From assembly GCF_000224145.3 (NCBI RefSeq), contig NC_020170.2, forward strand, positions 3,302,646-3,366,645: a DNA stretch of 64,000 bases. Reading direction: 5' to 3'. Source of the stretch: Ciona intestinalis. Its lineage: Eukaryota > Chordata > Ascidiacea > Phlebobranchia > Cionidae. The position numbers were made by a program, and so were the translations under genes. The notes under the pieces are model-generated. The model saw only the letters and a program-made list of their open reading frames with translations, did not search any database and had not been told where the DNA came from. Position 1 is the stretch's first letter. Every line of letters starts with the position of its first letter. Below, piece after piece: positions 12,886 to 25,372 of this stretch.

Positions 12886-13541
12886 CCAGTATTAGATCGA
12901 ATGTCGTTTTCACGCCCCTTCTTAACAAAAAATCTGCTGGTAATAGTCAAACCGAATCAGTTCAACTATAGATACTCTAATACGGTTCAACACCTAAACT
13001 ATTTTAAGGAGAACCCGTATCCGAAAAAGTTGAATTATACCGGAGAAATGTGCTTAAAAGTTGTGTGAGTAAATAAATTACCCAGCGTATATAGCACTGT
13101 GGTTATACTACGTGAACCGTGAACACAGTGGTTATGTACGGTTTGTAACCGTGAACATATTATGTGGTTCGAAGCTCGGTGCCGCAGCTATTGTCGTCGT
13201 GTTGTATTTGGGAACCCGGAAACCTGATGCCAATTATATGCAAATTAAACAGACATTGGGTGTTAGGTCAATGTATAAAACAGTTTACAGTATAGTGAGA
13301 TACTCATGTCCCGTCAGACAACAGCCGATTAGTAATCTGTATGTATCCTCGCAAGTAAAATGATACACCCCTTTAAAACCGACCATTGCGACCTGTTTGT
13401 GGACCAAATTAACAGGAACTGACATTTGATAACCATTACCAACACTCACGAGGCAGGGATATTTTAAAAACTTTTAAATTATACGTAATTCTGGACAAAC
13501 AAAAAGGGAATGTGTAAAAATAGCCGAAATAAATCACCCAG

Positions 13542-13549
13542 TGACGTCA
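13542..13549. promoter_or_regulatory. Perfect CRE-like palindrome upstream of the NUDT16 homologue
   Basis: TGACGTCA lies 316 bases before the NUDT16-like ATG, in the likely proximal promoter. The palindrome is the consensus CREB/ATF site. That it acts here is inference. Confidence 0.35.
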
Positions 13550-13857
13550 TACCACCTGACTGAACCAGCACTGAAGCGGAACGTTGTAGGATTTGCAGTT
13601 TCACTTTTGTGTTTGGGCATAGTTTACGGCTGTAGTTGGCGACTGTAAGAGCTGTAGTGTTTTCCGGGTGTTTGTAGTTGCTCAGTCGTGCTGTGGCAAG
13701 TGTCAGGTCACGTTAAAGTACAGTTTCGACTAGCGAAAGATGTAAAATTAGCTACTCTGTTTCTTCATTGCAAAGCTTACGTTACATACACTTCCTCGTC
13801 AAAAGAAGAACTACAAGTTACCTTCACTTGAATATAGCAAAGGATATTATTGGTACT

Positions 13858-14448
13858 ATGGCTGCGGAAGAAGCTGTGTTTTTAGATTATAAGAAGAATA
13901 CCTGCAATTACAAGGGCTACAGGCATGCAGCACATGCTTTAATTTATTGTAAAATGGCTCCAAGCAATGAGAAAATGAAACATGCGGTTATGATGCAGCT
14001 TAGATTTGACGGGACCTTAGGATTTCCTGGTGGCTTTGTAGACGGTGGCGAGAACCTTGAAAATGGACTTAACCGGGAGCTTTATGAAGAAATTGGTCTT
14101 ACCCAAGCCAACCATTTTACTGAGACTGATTACTTTGGCTCTTGGTATCATGAGCATATTAGACTAATGGACCATTTCTATGTTAAAAAACTAACTGAAA
14201 ATGATTTCGTTAAATTAGAGAACAGAACTTTAGAATGTCATGACTGGGGTGGGGAAACCATGGGAATAATTCGTGTCCCGTTGCAGAAATCGTCAAAAAA
14301 TCCGAATTTCTATAGTTTAAGTCAATTTTTTCAACATAATTTTATCGGCAATGCAAAGCATCAGTTAATACAAGTTTTAGTTGAAAAGAATATTTTACCT
14401 GCTGTAGATGTACAAGATGCATCTGTAAACCTGATCAATAATGTTTGA
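13858..14448 (+). CDS. NUDT16: NUDT16-like Nudix hydrolase (nucleoside diphosphatase / RNA decapping)
   Basis: A single exon of 196 codons; human NUDT16 is 195 residues. The N-terminal YRHAAHALIYCK matches the NUDT16 start of the fold. The Nudix box is complete: G-F-V-D-G-G-E, seven residues, then RELYEEIGL (G-x5-E-x7-REU-x-EE-x-G-U), with all the metal-binding glutamates. DHFYVKKLT, GIIRVPL and FIGNAKHQL follow in the order seen in NUDT16. Family members hydrolyse (d)IDP/(d)ITP and remove m7G or NAD caps from RNA such as U8 snoRNA, in nucleus and cytoplasm. The reading frame is open upstream, but 13858 is its first ATG and gives the family length. A CRE-like site lies upstream. Confidence 0.92.
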   Translation: MAAEEAVFLDYKKNTCNYKGYRHAAHALIYCKMAPSNEKMKHAVMMQLRFDGTLGFPGGFVDGGENLENGLNRELYEEIGLTQANHFTETDYFGSWYHEHIRLMDHFYVKKLTENDFVKLENRTLECHDWGGETMGIIRVPLQKSSKNPNFYSLSQFFQHNFIGNAKHQLIQVLVEKNILPAVDVQDASVNLINNV

Positions 14449-14762
14449 TGTATGTACTATGCAATTTATTTGCTTTTAAATTTTAATCACTTTGTTTAAA
14501 TACTATTGTACTGTGAATATTATTGATCAACAGTATATTTCATGTCACTGTCTTGAGCTTTCAATATTACTCTCATTCCATTTTATCACTAGATAGCAAA
14601 TTACATTTATATATAAATATATATATATATATGTTTATTAATATATTGTCTACTGTCCACTATATGTTTCATTTCAATGTTTTTTCAATCAAGGTTTTAG
14701 TTTTTTTGTATATTTTAAAGTTAAACCAATTTTGAGCTTTTTATTTTGTTTGTAACACCAAT

Positions 14763-17700
14763 ATGGCTCCGTTTGTTCGAGTGAAAGTTGTGAGGTGTGA
14801 ACCTGGTGAAACTACTCAACAGAATGGATCGAATGTTGATACGTTTGTTGCTATTAATGTCAAAGAATGTGTTGTACAGAATGGTAAGCATGTTATGGTT
14901 ATGAAGTTATAGCATTTGCAAAATGTCCTTAATTTATATGAATAAATGAATGAAATTTTTTCCTCTTTCATTAATGGAAGTATATATGCTATAAGACAGA
15001 TTTTCGGGCCTTTAAATAGCTACATTGTGTAGCTAAACTGTTTATTTTGGGAATTTGACTATAGGATTTAAAGTGGACATGCTGCTTGTGTATATGTATA
15101 CATACTGAAACAGTGCATATGGGTAACTCTACACTCAGAGAAAATTCTAGCTGATTTAGTAAATTTAAATTTGAACATTTTCCAAGGTGTACATGGAACC
15201 CTTATGCAGAAAAAGAAAACAATTTACCCAGAGTGGGGAAGCTGTTTCGATTCTCATTTAAAAGACGGGCGAGTAATCCAGGTATATATACAATGAATGG
15301 TATACAATGTAACACTGTAAAATTAATTTATTTGGTTTGTTCTTATCTGTGCTATGTATTATTTTACCATTAATTTGTACTCTAGTTCATAGAACGTTGG
15401 GTGCATAGGGTGATATGTCTCATTAATTTTTGTAAAAGGGATTGACATTATATGTTTCAGCATCCCAGTTTTTAAAACCAGCTTTTGCTGTAAAGCTAAA
15501 TTTCGGTCTAGTTTTATGGAGTGTTTCCATTTTAATGACGCCAACAACTATTTTCTTTGGACAGAATTAGTGGTTTGTTTAAATTTTGATAAATTTTTAT
15601 GTCAAATATTTGTTCTGAGCAATTTGTAGTCAGAGTAATCGATGGGTGGTAACATATTTGTGATTAATATGTGTGTGGGTGGGTAGATTAGGCATCAAAT
15701 TAACATTAAAAGTTTTCAAACTTACTGTATAAATATAAAAATATACAATATATATATATATAAGTATTAAGTATGTAGTAATGTATATATATATTAAAAT
15801 ACATTTCCAAATATTTTTAAGTGCACGTCCAATAATAAGTATTTTAGTTTTTAAACATTTAAGTGTTTTTTAATGGGAATAGCAGCAAAACGACAGTATT
15901 TAAAAACAAGCTAAAAATAAAAATTCTGTTACATAAAGTTAGTAAAATTGGTCATACACTGTTTTACGGATAGTATTACAATATTTTAAGTTTTGCCAAT
16001 TTTTTTTCAGTTGGTACTAATGCAGAAGCCTGATAAACTGGTAAGTGAATGCAACATCGGTTTACAAATGCTCGCTGATAAATGTCGCAACCAAAGTATT
16101 GGAGGTTCTGGTACTGATGTTTGGGTGAGTAATATGCATATAATGTACGAGTTTTACCGTATACAATTATGTTAAGTGTTTTATGGTCTGTTGAAATATT
16201 CCAATGTAAAACATAATAGTGGTATGGGGGAAGACGGGACACCTTTGGCACATAATATCCAAATATTCTGATCCTGTTTTAAACACTTACAAGGGTCTAT
16301 TGGAGTTGTGACAACTTGTGAGGATTTAGTTTTATATTTCTTTGAATTATCTTTGCTTGCTGCCAAATGGGGTGAGAAAATAGAATGATAAGGTGTCTGA
16401 TCTTCCCCGTCCTACTATACATGTTTATTATAACCCTATAAGTAACTATAGTAACTATATACCTTGTTTACAATAGTAAACATGTAAGGCTGTGATTTCT
16501 TCTAATTAATTATGCACCAAAAAGTAACCACAACAAATTGAACTTTTCGTTTGCATACTAGGTAGTATTATCCTACTGGTTGAAGTGGTGTTGTAACATA
16601 TTACACAATATATTTACATTTTCAAAAGTTTGTTTTGGTCACTTTTTTGTGCATCATTGCTACCTACTGTAGATAGTAACTGTTAAAGTTGTGTTTTAAC
16701 ACAATCAGTTTACAATTTAAAAAAATGTTTTGTTTTGGTCACTTATTGCTGCATATTCAATTTGCATACTGATGATACCTACTGTAGATACTAGATTACA
16801 ACTGTTTAAGTTGTATTGTAACACAATCTGTTAATATTTCAAAAATTGTTTAGTTTTGATCACTTATTTGTGCATAATTACCATCTAGTGATAGTAACTG
16901 TTAAAGTTGTATTGTAACACTATATATTACAATTTCAAAAGTTTGTTTTGTTTTGTGTACTAGATAGTAATATACTAGTTAAAGTACTATTGTAACTCAA
17001 TTTGTTTACGTTTTCAAAAGATTGTTTTGTTTTTGTCACTTATTGGTACATAATTACTATCTGGTGTAGATAGTAACTGTTAAATTTGTTTTATAATATA
17101 TTTGTTTTCATTTTCAGCTTGATTTGAGACCAGAAGGAAGATTGTTACTACAGGTTAAACTGTTTGTTGAACAGGAAGGTAAGAAATAAGGAAATCCTGT
17201 TCTCTACTCTTCTCTTATATTTATTTATGTTTTATGTTGTATGAGCAAGGTTTAATAGTCATGTAAGGCAATTTTCATAAAATTCTTGTCCAGATTTTCA
17301 ATTGGGTAACTCGTATCTACACACCATCTACTCCATTTCAATGGTAAACTGTATTCACATTGTTAGTTTATTTATAGCTAATTTTGCTATTGTTGAGCAC
17401 ATAGGATAAACAAACAATAAAAGTTGATAATCACGCAAGTATACTGTCCTACTACTAATATAGAATAGAATCTGGCTTTACTCAGCTGCATTGAAGTGCA
17501 AACCGTAACATATTCTAAAAGATGATAAGTTCCACACCTGTTTACTTCCAAGTCATAGTTATTAAGTCACACAATCAGTGGTGCAGCCGAAAAAAAATAA
17601 GGGGGGGGGGGGTTTAATCAAAAATTGTCAAAAAAAAATTTTTTTAATGTTTTTTTTTTAAATTATTTTTTCTAATTTTTTTTATTTTTTTTTGGTTTAA

Positions 17701-20700
17701 AAGAGGGGATCGCGACCCCCTAAACCCCCCTTGACTGCGCCACTGCACACACTCGTTAAAAATATTTTTATTTTAAAATATAGAATGTTAAATTTAGCTT
17801 TGCAGGTATGAGATTGGGTATTTTCATATCCACATACATATTACAATCACATGCATTATATATATATACAGCATGATTAATATGTTTCAGTGTACCTTAA
17901 GCCTAATTTGGTATCTGCTCCATTGGTGCTTATACGTTAGGCAAAGCCTCATTACTTCGTGTAGAGTGAAATCACTTAACAGGAAATATTCATAATACGC
18001 AATACATTGGTGTTCTCTGGTGCACAGTGATATGACGCATACTTAGCCTAGCAACCCCCATATTAACGTTGTGTTACAGCGTAGTAAACTGAAATAACTT
18101 ACATGGCAAAGCAGGTTACCGGACCTAGTAATGCTTTAGCCTTTAAAATAGAAACTGTTTTGTTTAAATACTTGGTTTGAATGTAGCGACATTGTTTTAA
18201 CATTTAACACGAAAAACATGTTTCACTTTCTATTTAAAGATGGTTTGCATTTTCTACTAGAATTTTGAAGATTGTGTTTGCAATTTCATAGAATTTTGAA
18301 GATTGTGTTTGCTTGTATATTAGTTTTAAAAAGGATTAACTTTTACCCAGCTAACAGAATACCGCATTACTTGGTATTGTGTATTTCTACCATATATGTT
18401 GACACAATTAGTCAGCTTGTTCTACCTGTGACAGCCGTTTGCATATGTATGATATTGCTTTTATATCATTGTGATACACTTTAGTTACTCTTATATATTG
18501 CACTTGCACATAATTAAATACACCTGATAACTTTATATTTTCCAAACACATAAAGTAAGTTACATTTATTTATTCATTCACATAAAAACATATTTAGTTT
18601 CGAATATTTTACTCTTATATAGTACACTCAATTGAATATACAAAAAAGCATATTATATTTATTACAACACAAAAGTCCCTATAATATACATTGTTCTCAC
18701 TCAATATTTTTTTCCCAGATTTAAGTCAACAACCAAAAGATGAACTTCCGACACGTACGATCCAAAATCGCCGAGGTGCAATTAAAAAACAAAAAGTTCA
18801 CATGGTTAAGGGCCACGAACTCACAGCACGATTTTTCCACCAGCCAACATTTTGTTCCGTGTGTAAAGACTTCATGTGGGGCCTTAACAAGCAGGGGTAC
18901 CAATGTAAAGGTGAGTCGTATGAATAGTGAATCAGGGCCTTTCACCATCTTCAAACAATATAGTATTTTAAGAAATATTAATCTACAAAATCGAGTATAA
19001 GTACTTTCAAACAAGAAAGTGGCGATATGAGTTGCTTTTGCCCCCTATAACGCTTTGTTTGCCTGCTACTGCCTGTGATACATACAGTAGGGTTGGGTAA
19101 GATTATACTGTTTTGATTCATTAGTATACTGTTCAATACTTTTTTTAAACATTCCAAAATCAAAATTAAATTGAACAGTTTAAATGTAGCTTAGAACTTA
19201 TATACAAATGTATCTTATGCTAATTTTGCTATGAAATACTAAAATAAAAAAAAACCCATAAAGTTTAACGTTTATGAACCCTTAAAAAAAGATTATATTA
19301 TAACTTCCTCTGTATCTGAATAACATGGGGTTATAACTTTAGTATGCCAGGCTGCCATGCACAAGAGATGTAAGGAACATGTTCTCGGTGTTTGTGTTGG
19401 ATCTAGCAATGACATAAACCTAGTAAATATACAGCACTGTGTATATGTGGTTTATGTTAAATAACGGCCATGGTTCAGTTCTTTATGTTTGGTGGCTACA
19501 AAATGCATTTTACATTGTATTATACTCAAGAAAATGCAGAGAAAATCTAGTCCAGTATCAAAGTCTTATATATTTTAAGATCTATTATTTTAATCTCTAA
19601 GCCAAACACTTGTTTAGTCGATATAACATTTATTTTATTACTTTATATTATCTTCCAAAAAAATACAGCAATAATGTAGTCCAATATCAAAAAAGTATTT
19701 AATATTTTAAAAACTATTACTTTGATCTCCAAACTTTTTCCCAAGCACTTACATTTAATAACTTTTAAATGAAAAGCAATTGCTTGCCCTGCTTTGAACC
19801 CTATGCTCTTGTTATTGCACCTCTGGGTTAGATTAAACCCAGATTAAGATCTATTGATCTAAACATCTACAAATTTAAACTAAAGATTATACAATCTTGA
19901 TTTTTTTTAAGCCAAATTAGTCTCAACAAGTAGTATTAATGACATATTTTATTAATATTACGATAGTTTAAAAATTAAATATATAATAACAAACTATATA
20001 TATATTAAAATGTTTTTTTTATAAACTTGTTGTGGCACTAATATAAACTAACTGTTCAAATTCTTAGTTTCTTATGATTTTGCATGTGGTGTTATTGTTT
20101 TAGAATGCGGCATTGCAATGCATAAGAAATGTGTTCCATGTATTCTCACCAAGTGCAGTCGGTCCACCGAACGTTGTGATACAACACTGGTTAGTATAAA
20201 TGCATATATATCACCATATCACTACCATGAATATGTATCATGGTATCACATATCACAAATTTATATCACGGTCATTGGCGCCTAACATGGGTACTATGCA
20301 AGGTATGCGTGTATATACCCTGAAAAAAATAGTACCCTACTATAAATAAATGATTTAATATCTCACAAACATGTTTTTAAATAAAGGCTATACGGTAGTG
20401 ATAGTGCAATGTCAGTCTATTTTCCAATAAAAGAATAATCTTGTGATCAACTGATAAATAACTTTAATTTTGCCCGTCATCATTTTTTGTCTTTTAAAAC
20501 CTATGGGTACGCTGACTTTTCCAAAGTTAAACACTTATGATCACTGTATCACGAATACAAATCACAAAGTTTTCCATTTGGGTTCATTTTTTCATACTAT
20601 GTGTAAGTAAGGAAATGAGTGGTATGGTCAAAACTATAGAACAAAACTGGATTCCATATAAAATTTGGATATGTCAAATTTAGTTAATTTGCCGAATGCG

Positions 20701-23700
20701 CTAACCCGGTATATTATTTTGTAAAAGTTCTGTTAAAAAAAATAAAATCAAAAACTTAATGAACTAAAAATAAACTTATGTTTTATAACTCACCAATTCT
20801 AATGCAATATTTAAATTAATTGTTTGTGCTGATTAAAAAGTTTGGCCAAAAGGTTAATTCTAATTGATTATTTTCCTTTCAGTTAAACTGCTGTAACTAT
20901 ATTTTGTATTTAGCTGCATTTGGTCCAAATTATAAAGGGCTGTAGTGATATGTTGTTACTGCCATATGTTTGGCCTAAAATATCAACCTGATTTAAGATA
21001 AGAGCCCCTCAATAATCGATATTTTAACCACTGACATTATATAAATCTTGTGTTAACGCCATGCTTTAATTTACACATGGTATTAAAAAAAAAGCTTTTT
21101 CTTAGCCCGTCCCCCAAAAAATGTTGAAAAAATATTCTAGTCTGTATTTGTTTGACCTGCTTTTAGTGTTTAATACAGTATTTATTGTTTTAAAATCAAT
21201 TCTGTCATTTTAATGTCCAATTGTTTCAGTATCTTAAAGAGAGATTCAAAATCAACATGCCCCATCGCTTTAAAGTGTTCAGCTACAAGCGTTTCACCTT
21301 TTGCGACCACTGTGGTTCAATGTTGTATGGTTTAATACGACAAGGTGTTCGCTGTGAAGGTAATACCATGTTTTAAATTGTATGAATATGTTCATTGATT
21401 CTATAAAAAGCTTTATCGTATAACAGGGGGCGTGCTATTGTGTGTTGAGTTATAACAATTGAGTTATATTCTAATAAATGTAAGTAAGTCCCACAGCAAG
21501 GGCCAGAGTTGACCTATTACCCTAACACCCTGGGTGCTAGAGAATATACTCTATTAAACTGCTTTTTAATTAATTAAAAAAAATAAACAAAATTTAAAAT
21601 ACCAAACACGGATTATCAACCTATTTATCAAATCAAATTATTAGTTGTTCAATTTATGATGATGTATCTTGTTTTAGTCTTTTCCATTTACAATGTATAA
21701 TAACTTACTTTGCACTTACATACACTAACATATCACATATGTCTACATCCATTGGTTTAATGGTTATAAACTAATTTTAAGTAAAATAAATTTTATAAAA
21801 AAAATTAAGTTTTTGGTTAATTTTCGCTGGTGCCTTACAATGAAACATTGCAATATATTTTTTATATATTTGCTAACTTTATATATTTTTCATTGATTTA
21901 TTACAATTCTGCGTGGAATTGAAAGTGAAAGTTGTTCAGCCAATATAACAAGCTTACACACTACCGTTAACTGGTATAGCCATTCCTAGATAAGTCAGTG
22001 GGGATCTTTTGTGATTAAAATAACCTTCTATTGACATGAGCTTAATTTCAACAATAATCTTCCCATACATCTACATTTACCAAGAATCTAAACAAAGAAA
22101 GTTATGTCATCTTTACACCCACGCTACATTTATTCCTAATATAAGTACCCAGACAATGTAAATATATAAAATCTTTTCCACAACCATTGTCTATCATGTT
22201 GCACCAGCAGGAACTACCTTCAGTGGGAAATATTTCTCTTCACTATTTATTTAAGATTTTCTGGACAATAATTTAAATCTTTGAAACTGGTATTTTAGTT
22301 CAACCATCTATTTAGTAAAACTAATATACATAATTGTAGTTATTAACATATTAGCAATATTACCATGATTATCTTATTATTCCAACCAAATTTTTTGATA
22401 AGTTCTAATTATCTCTCATTTAGTTTAAGGGTTTTTGTTCAAAGAAACTTAATTTGACAACTCATTAGGGTTTACTGTTAAAAAAATTTCTAAATTTTTG
22501 TAATTTATCATCCTAATTGTTTACTGTTTTTCTGCATTCACTTTATACTGTATGGCATGTTGTTGTTTTTTTAATATCACAACCCCACTACATACCAGAC
22601 AGAATTATTAATATTTAACCAACTTCATTAAAACTACTTGTTTACAGAATGCGGGACAAATGCTCACCATAAATGTTATAAGAAGATGGCACATACATGT
22701 GGTGTAAACCAAGCATTACTGGCTGCAGCATTGGAAAAACTTGATAAAGTACCTTCAGTTCAGGTGCCTATGTTATATATTGATAATACTATTGTGGGCA
22801 TTTAGTGGGCAAGACACTGGGCTGTGTTATAACAACTGTCATTGCCCCGCCACTCGATGGTAAATTAGTTACATTCGTAAGTTCCAAATCTGTGTATTAT
22901 TAACTAACCTTGACATTTATTATGTTATGCCTTAATTAACACTGTTTGTTACAAACATTAATAGTTGTGACATATATAGTAGTATATGGTAATAATATGG
23001 GACATGTTTTCATTCTTTTTACTCGTCCCATTTTGTAGTAAACAAAGAATATTTACAGAAATTTAAAACTGTAGCCCTGTGGTTTTAAAAGAACGTTTAA
23101 TGTTGTTCAAAAACAATCAGGAAATATGGGATTAAATAACATTCGAATTCATGATTGCTATCAGTTAGATAGAATAATATTTGTTTTGTGATGCGGCAAT
23201 TGTGACTAATATCATTTAAACACAGACATATTTTGTCCAAGTTGTCTAATATCTTTTGAACTAGACATTTTACATACATCATGCGGCAGAGTGATTGCTA
23301 AATTAAAAAATATTATTTTTTTGCATCACATAGTTTTTATGTGGGGTACAAACATATACAGCATAGCTATAGCACATATAGAGCAAAATGTAAAAATATT
23401 TTATGAGGGGATTTTCACATTCTTATCTATCGGAGTAATATGTTACATAGTAGCATACCATGAAGGGGGTAGTTTGTTTTACATCATGTTTTATTAAATT
23501 AATCCCTTTTTTTCTTATCACGGTGTTATGTAGCAATCTTCCAACAAGGTACTTCTTATACTAAAAGAGATGAAATAAATATTATGCTATTTCCGGCTCT
23601 ATTTTGCAGAAACACGCAAGTTTTATTTGCAAATAATAACTTTGTAAAAACTACATACCAATTTTGGCAATTTATACAAACATATATATATAATACGGTG

Positions 23701-25350
23701 GGGGAAGCAGGACACCTTAGGCACATAATATCCAAATATCCTCGTTGTGTTTTAAACAATAAACAACGGTCTACGGAAGTCAAGAGGATACGGTTTTATG
23801 TTTCTAAAGACGAGAAAATAACATGAAAGAGTGTCCCATCTTCCCCCACTTTAAAAAATTAATAACAAATATTTGTAATAGAATTTTTGTAAATTTACAG
23901 CAAAAGCAGCAGCCCATACCCCCATTTGCAAACCATGAATCTGCCATATATGAGGACGCGTCACAACTTTTAATTCCTAAAGAAAAAGCGAACAGAAGGA
24001 TATCAGCACCTGCTATGGATGGTAAAAAAATTATCATATTTTTGAAAATGAACTAGAATATTAGATTTTTGTTAAAATTTTATATAAATTTAATACGCTA
24101 TAGTGTATTTATTATACCATGGCTGTAAAACCTCACATTTCTGTCTAATAAGTGTAGCTTTAAAGATGCAATCGCTGTGTTTTTTAAAGCATATGTTTTC
24201 TATTGTTAAATTTGATGTAAAAAATTCGTTTTTAATATATTTATATGCTTCTTGTGCAAGATTTCTATGTATATATTATGAAGATGTCACTTATATCGTT
24301 TTTCTAGTAATAGTTAGAATTAACAAAAATCTGCACTAATTATTTTCTGATTTTTTTACTTGCTATAAGTGAATAAATATTTCACAAAAACACTGCAAAA
24401 CATGATTGAATCTCAAAATGTACCAGCAGTTTATTGTATCATATAACTCAATATTCTCCAAACGTTCCAGACATGTACGAAGCAATGTGGAAAGCCGAGA
24501 GCGGTGAACCGATGCGTCAGAAATCCAAGGAAGCTCCTGCTAAACTAAACAACGCTTCTGCTTACCCCGTTGCCCAAAAACCAACCCCTGCCCCCCGTTC
24601 TTCAAGGAGACCTCCCGAAGAACCCAAGTTTAAATCGGAAGATTTTAAAATGCTCAAAGTTCTTGGGAAAGGCAGTTTTGGAAAGGTGAGGTTTTCTAAG
24701 AATTTTTACGAGTTTGTAGCCTTTTTACTTTTGTCATGGATATTGTAGTATCTTTAAAAAATATCTTTTTAATTTTGTGTAATGTTCTTTAGTGTGCTAG
24801 ATGAAAGATAATAATGTTTTGTGTACAATTTTTATCTTGATTAAAATGATATGACAGCCATGAAAGTTGGAATTAAGGCCATAGTTTGCCATCACCCAAG
24901 AATTTCCCTAAAGTGTATTACCTAAAAAAAAACTCTTCCAATTTAAACTGAAACAAAACCTACACATCGTAGGTTCTACTCGCCNNNNNNNNNNNNNNNN
25001 NNNNNNNNNNNNNNNNNNNNNNNNNNNNNNNNNNNNNNNNNNNNNNNNNNNNNNNNNNNNNNNNNNNNNNNNNNNNNNNNNNNNNNNNNNNNNNNNNNNN
25101 NNNNNNNNNGATACATGGTAACTAATATGGGAAAAAAAGAAATTACGAAGTGTATGAAACAGAATACCCATTTTATAATGACTGCAATTGCCCCTTTTTT
25201 GCAAAAAAGAACCAAGTTTCATTCATTTTTAACTTAAATGATATTTTTCCACAGGCGGACAAAGACGTGATAGCTTCCCTTGACCAAGCTTTATTCAAAG
25301 GCTTCAGTTTCGTAAACCCTCAAAGCAAAAAGTGGCTTACTGCTTCATGA
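14763..25350 (+). CDS. Novel-type protein kinase C, delta/theta class (kinase core missing in gap)
   Basis: Exons: 14763-14883, 15187-15281, 16011-16124, 17118-17178, 18719-18910, then 19343-19422 or 20104-20189, 21230-21359, 22648-22763, 23901-24021, 24471-24685, and the last 25255-25350. Order: N-terminal C2-like domain ([10 protein letters not shown], then [10 protein letters not shown]), [10 protein letters not shown] pseudosubstrate just before C1A, C1A ([17 protein letters not shown]), C1B ([17 protein letters not shown]), a hinge, and the glycine loop VLGKGSFGK. The last exon encodes FKGFSFVNP, the hydrophobic motif of delta-type PKC. These calcium-independent, diacylglycerol-activated Ser/Thr kinases move to membranes when active. 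Exons for most of the catalytic domain must lie in the N run at 24985-25109. C1A has two alternative second halves. C1B has Phe and Tyr at positions 11 and 22, where delta PKCs carry Pro and Trp. Confidence 0.93.
16214..16419 (-). mobile_element. MITE copy in PKC intron 3
   Basis: Ends TAATAGTGGTATGGGGGAAG and GATCTTCCCCGTCCTACTAT; interior GCACATAATATCCAAATATT. Confidence 0.8.
16490..17110 (+). repeat. Degenerate satellite-like tandem array in PKC intron 3
   Basis: About five diverged units of roughly 110-140 bp recur. Each has a core like GATAGTAACTGTTAAAGTTG, then TTGTAACACAAT, a TTTCAAAAGTTTGTTTTG tract, a CACTTATTTGTGCATAATTA-like stretch and CTACTGTAGATAGTA. The array runs up to the acceptor of the exon at 17118. 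Confidence 0.7.
17576..17745. mobile_element. hAT-like non-autonomous DNA transposon
   Basis: 170 bp with terminal inverted repeats CAGTGGTGCAGCC and (reverse complement of the other end) CAGTGGCGCAGTC. It is flanked by 8-bp direct repeats CACACAAT and CACACACT (one mismatch), the target size of hAT elements. The interior is low-complexity poly-G, poly-A and poly-T with no coding capacity. Confidence 0.75.
19343..19422 (+). other. PKC alternative exon 6a: second half of C1A
   Basis: 80 nt, phase 1 to phase 0, acceptor AACTTTAG and donor GTAAAT. It encodes [10 protein letters not shown] followed by seven residues and C, supplying the remaining zinc ligands (CX2CX4HX2CX7C) when joined to exon 18719-18910. 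Its tail SSNDINL differs wholly from that of exon 6b. Confidence 0.85.
20104..20189 (+). other. PKC alternative exon 6b: second half of C1A
   Basis: 86 nt, phase 1 to phase 0, acceptor TTTTAG and donor GTTAGT. It encodes [10 protein letters not shown], seven residues and C, so it replaces 6a ligand for ligand. Using both exons, or neither, shifts the frame of the downstream exon at 21230. Confidence 0.85.
22976..23135 (+). mobile_element. MITE copy, right end missing
   Basis: Start TATAGTAGTATATGGTAATA and interior CTCGTCCCATTTTGTAGTAA are clear. It fades after AACAATCAGGAAATATGGGA. Confidence 0.6.
23690..23856 (-). mobile_element. MITE copy before PKC exon 9
   Basis: Ends TAATACGGTGGGGGAAGCAG and GTGTCCCATCTTCCCCCAC. 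It lies just upstream of the exon at 23901. Confidence 0.75.
24985..25109. other. Assembly gap (125 N) inside PKC
   Basis: A run of 125 N. The flanking exons end at the ATP-binding glycine loop and resume at the C-terminal hydrophobic motif, so the true missing sequence must hold several kinase exons. The N count is a placeholder, not the real length. Confidence 0.95.
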
Positions 25351-25366
25351 ATTGGAGGAAAAAACA

Positions 25367-25372
25367 AATAAA
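25367..25372 (+). terminator. Polyadenylation signal of the PKC gene
   Basis: AATAAA lies 17 bases after the stop codon at 25348-25350, which would make a very short 3' untranslated region; later signals may also be used. Confidence 0.45.

Noticed and set aside
13768-13857. N-terminal extension of the NUDT16 homologue
   Set aside because: Open upstream, but without an ATG; the first ATG gives the usual family length.
14600-14635. A TATA box for the PKC gene in the TATATA tract
   Set aside because: It is a simple TA repeat in the spacer; nothing marks it as a core promoter.
20272-20640. A second copy of the inverted-repeat element seen at 43703-43846
   Set aside because: Only about 20 bases at the left end are similar (GGCGCCTAACATGGG) and the right end could not be fixed.
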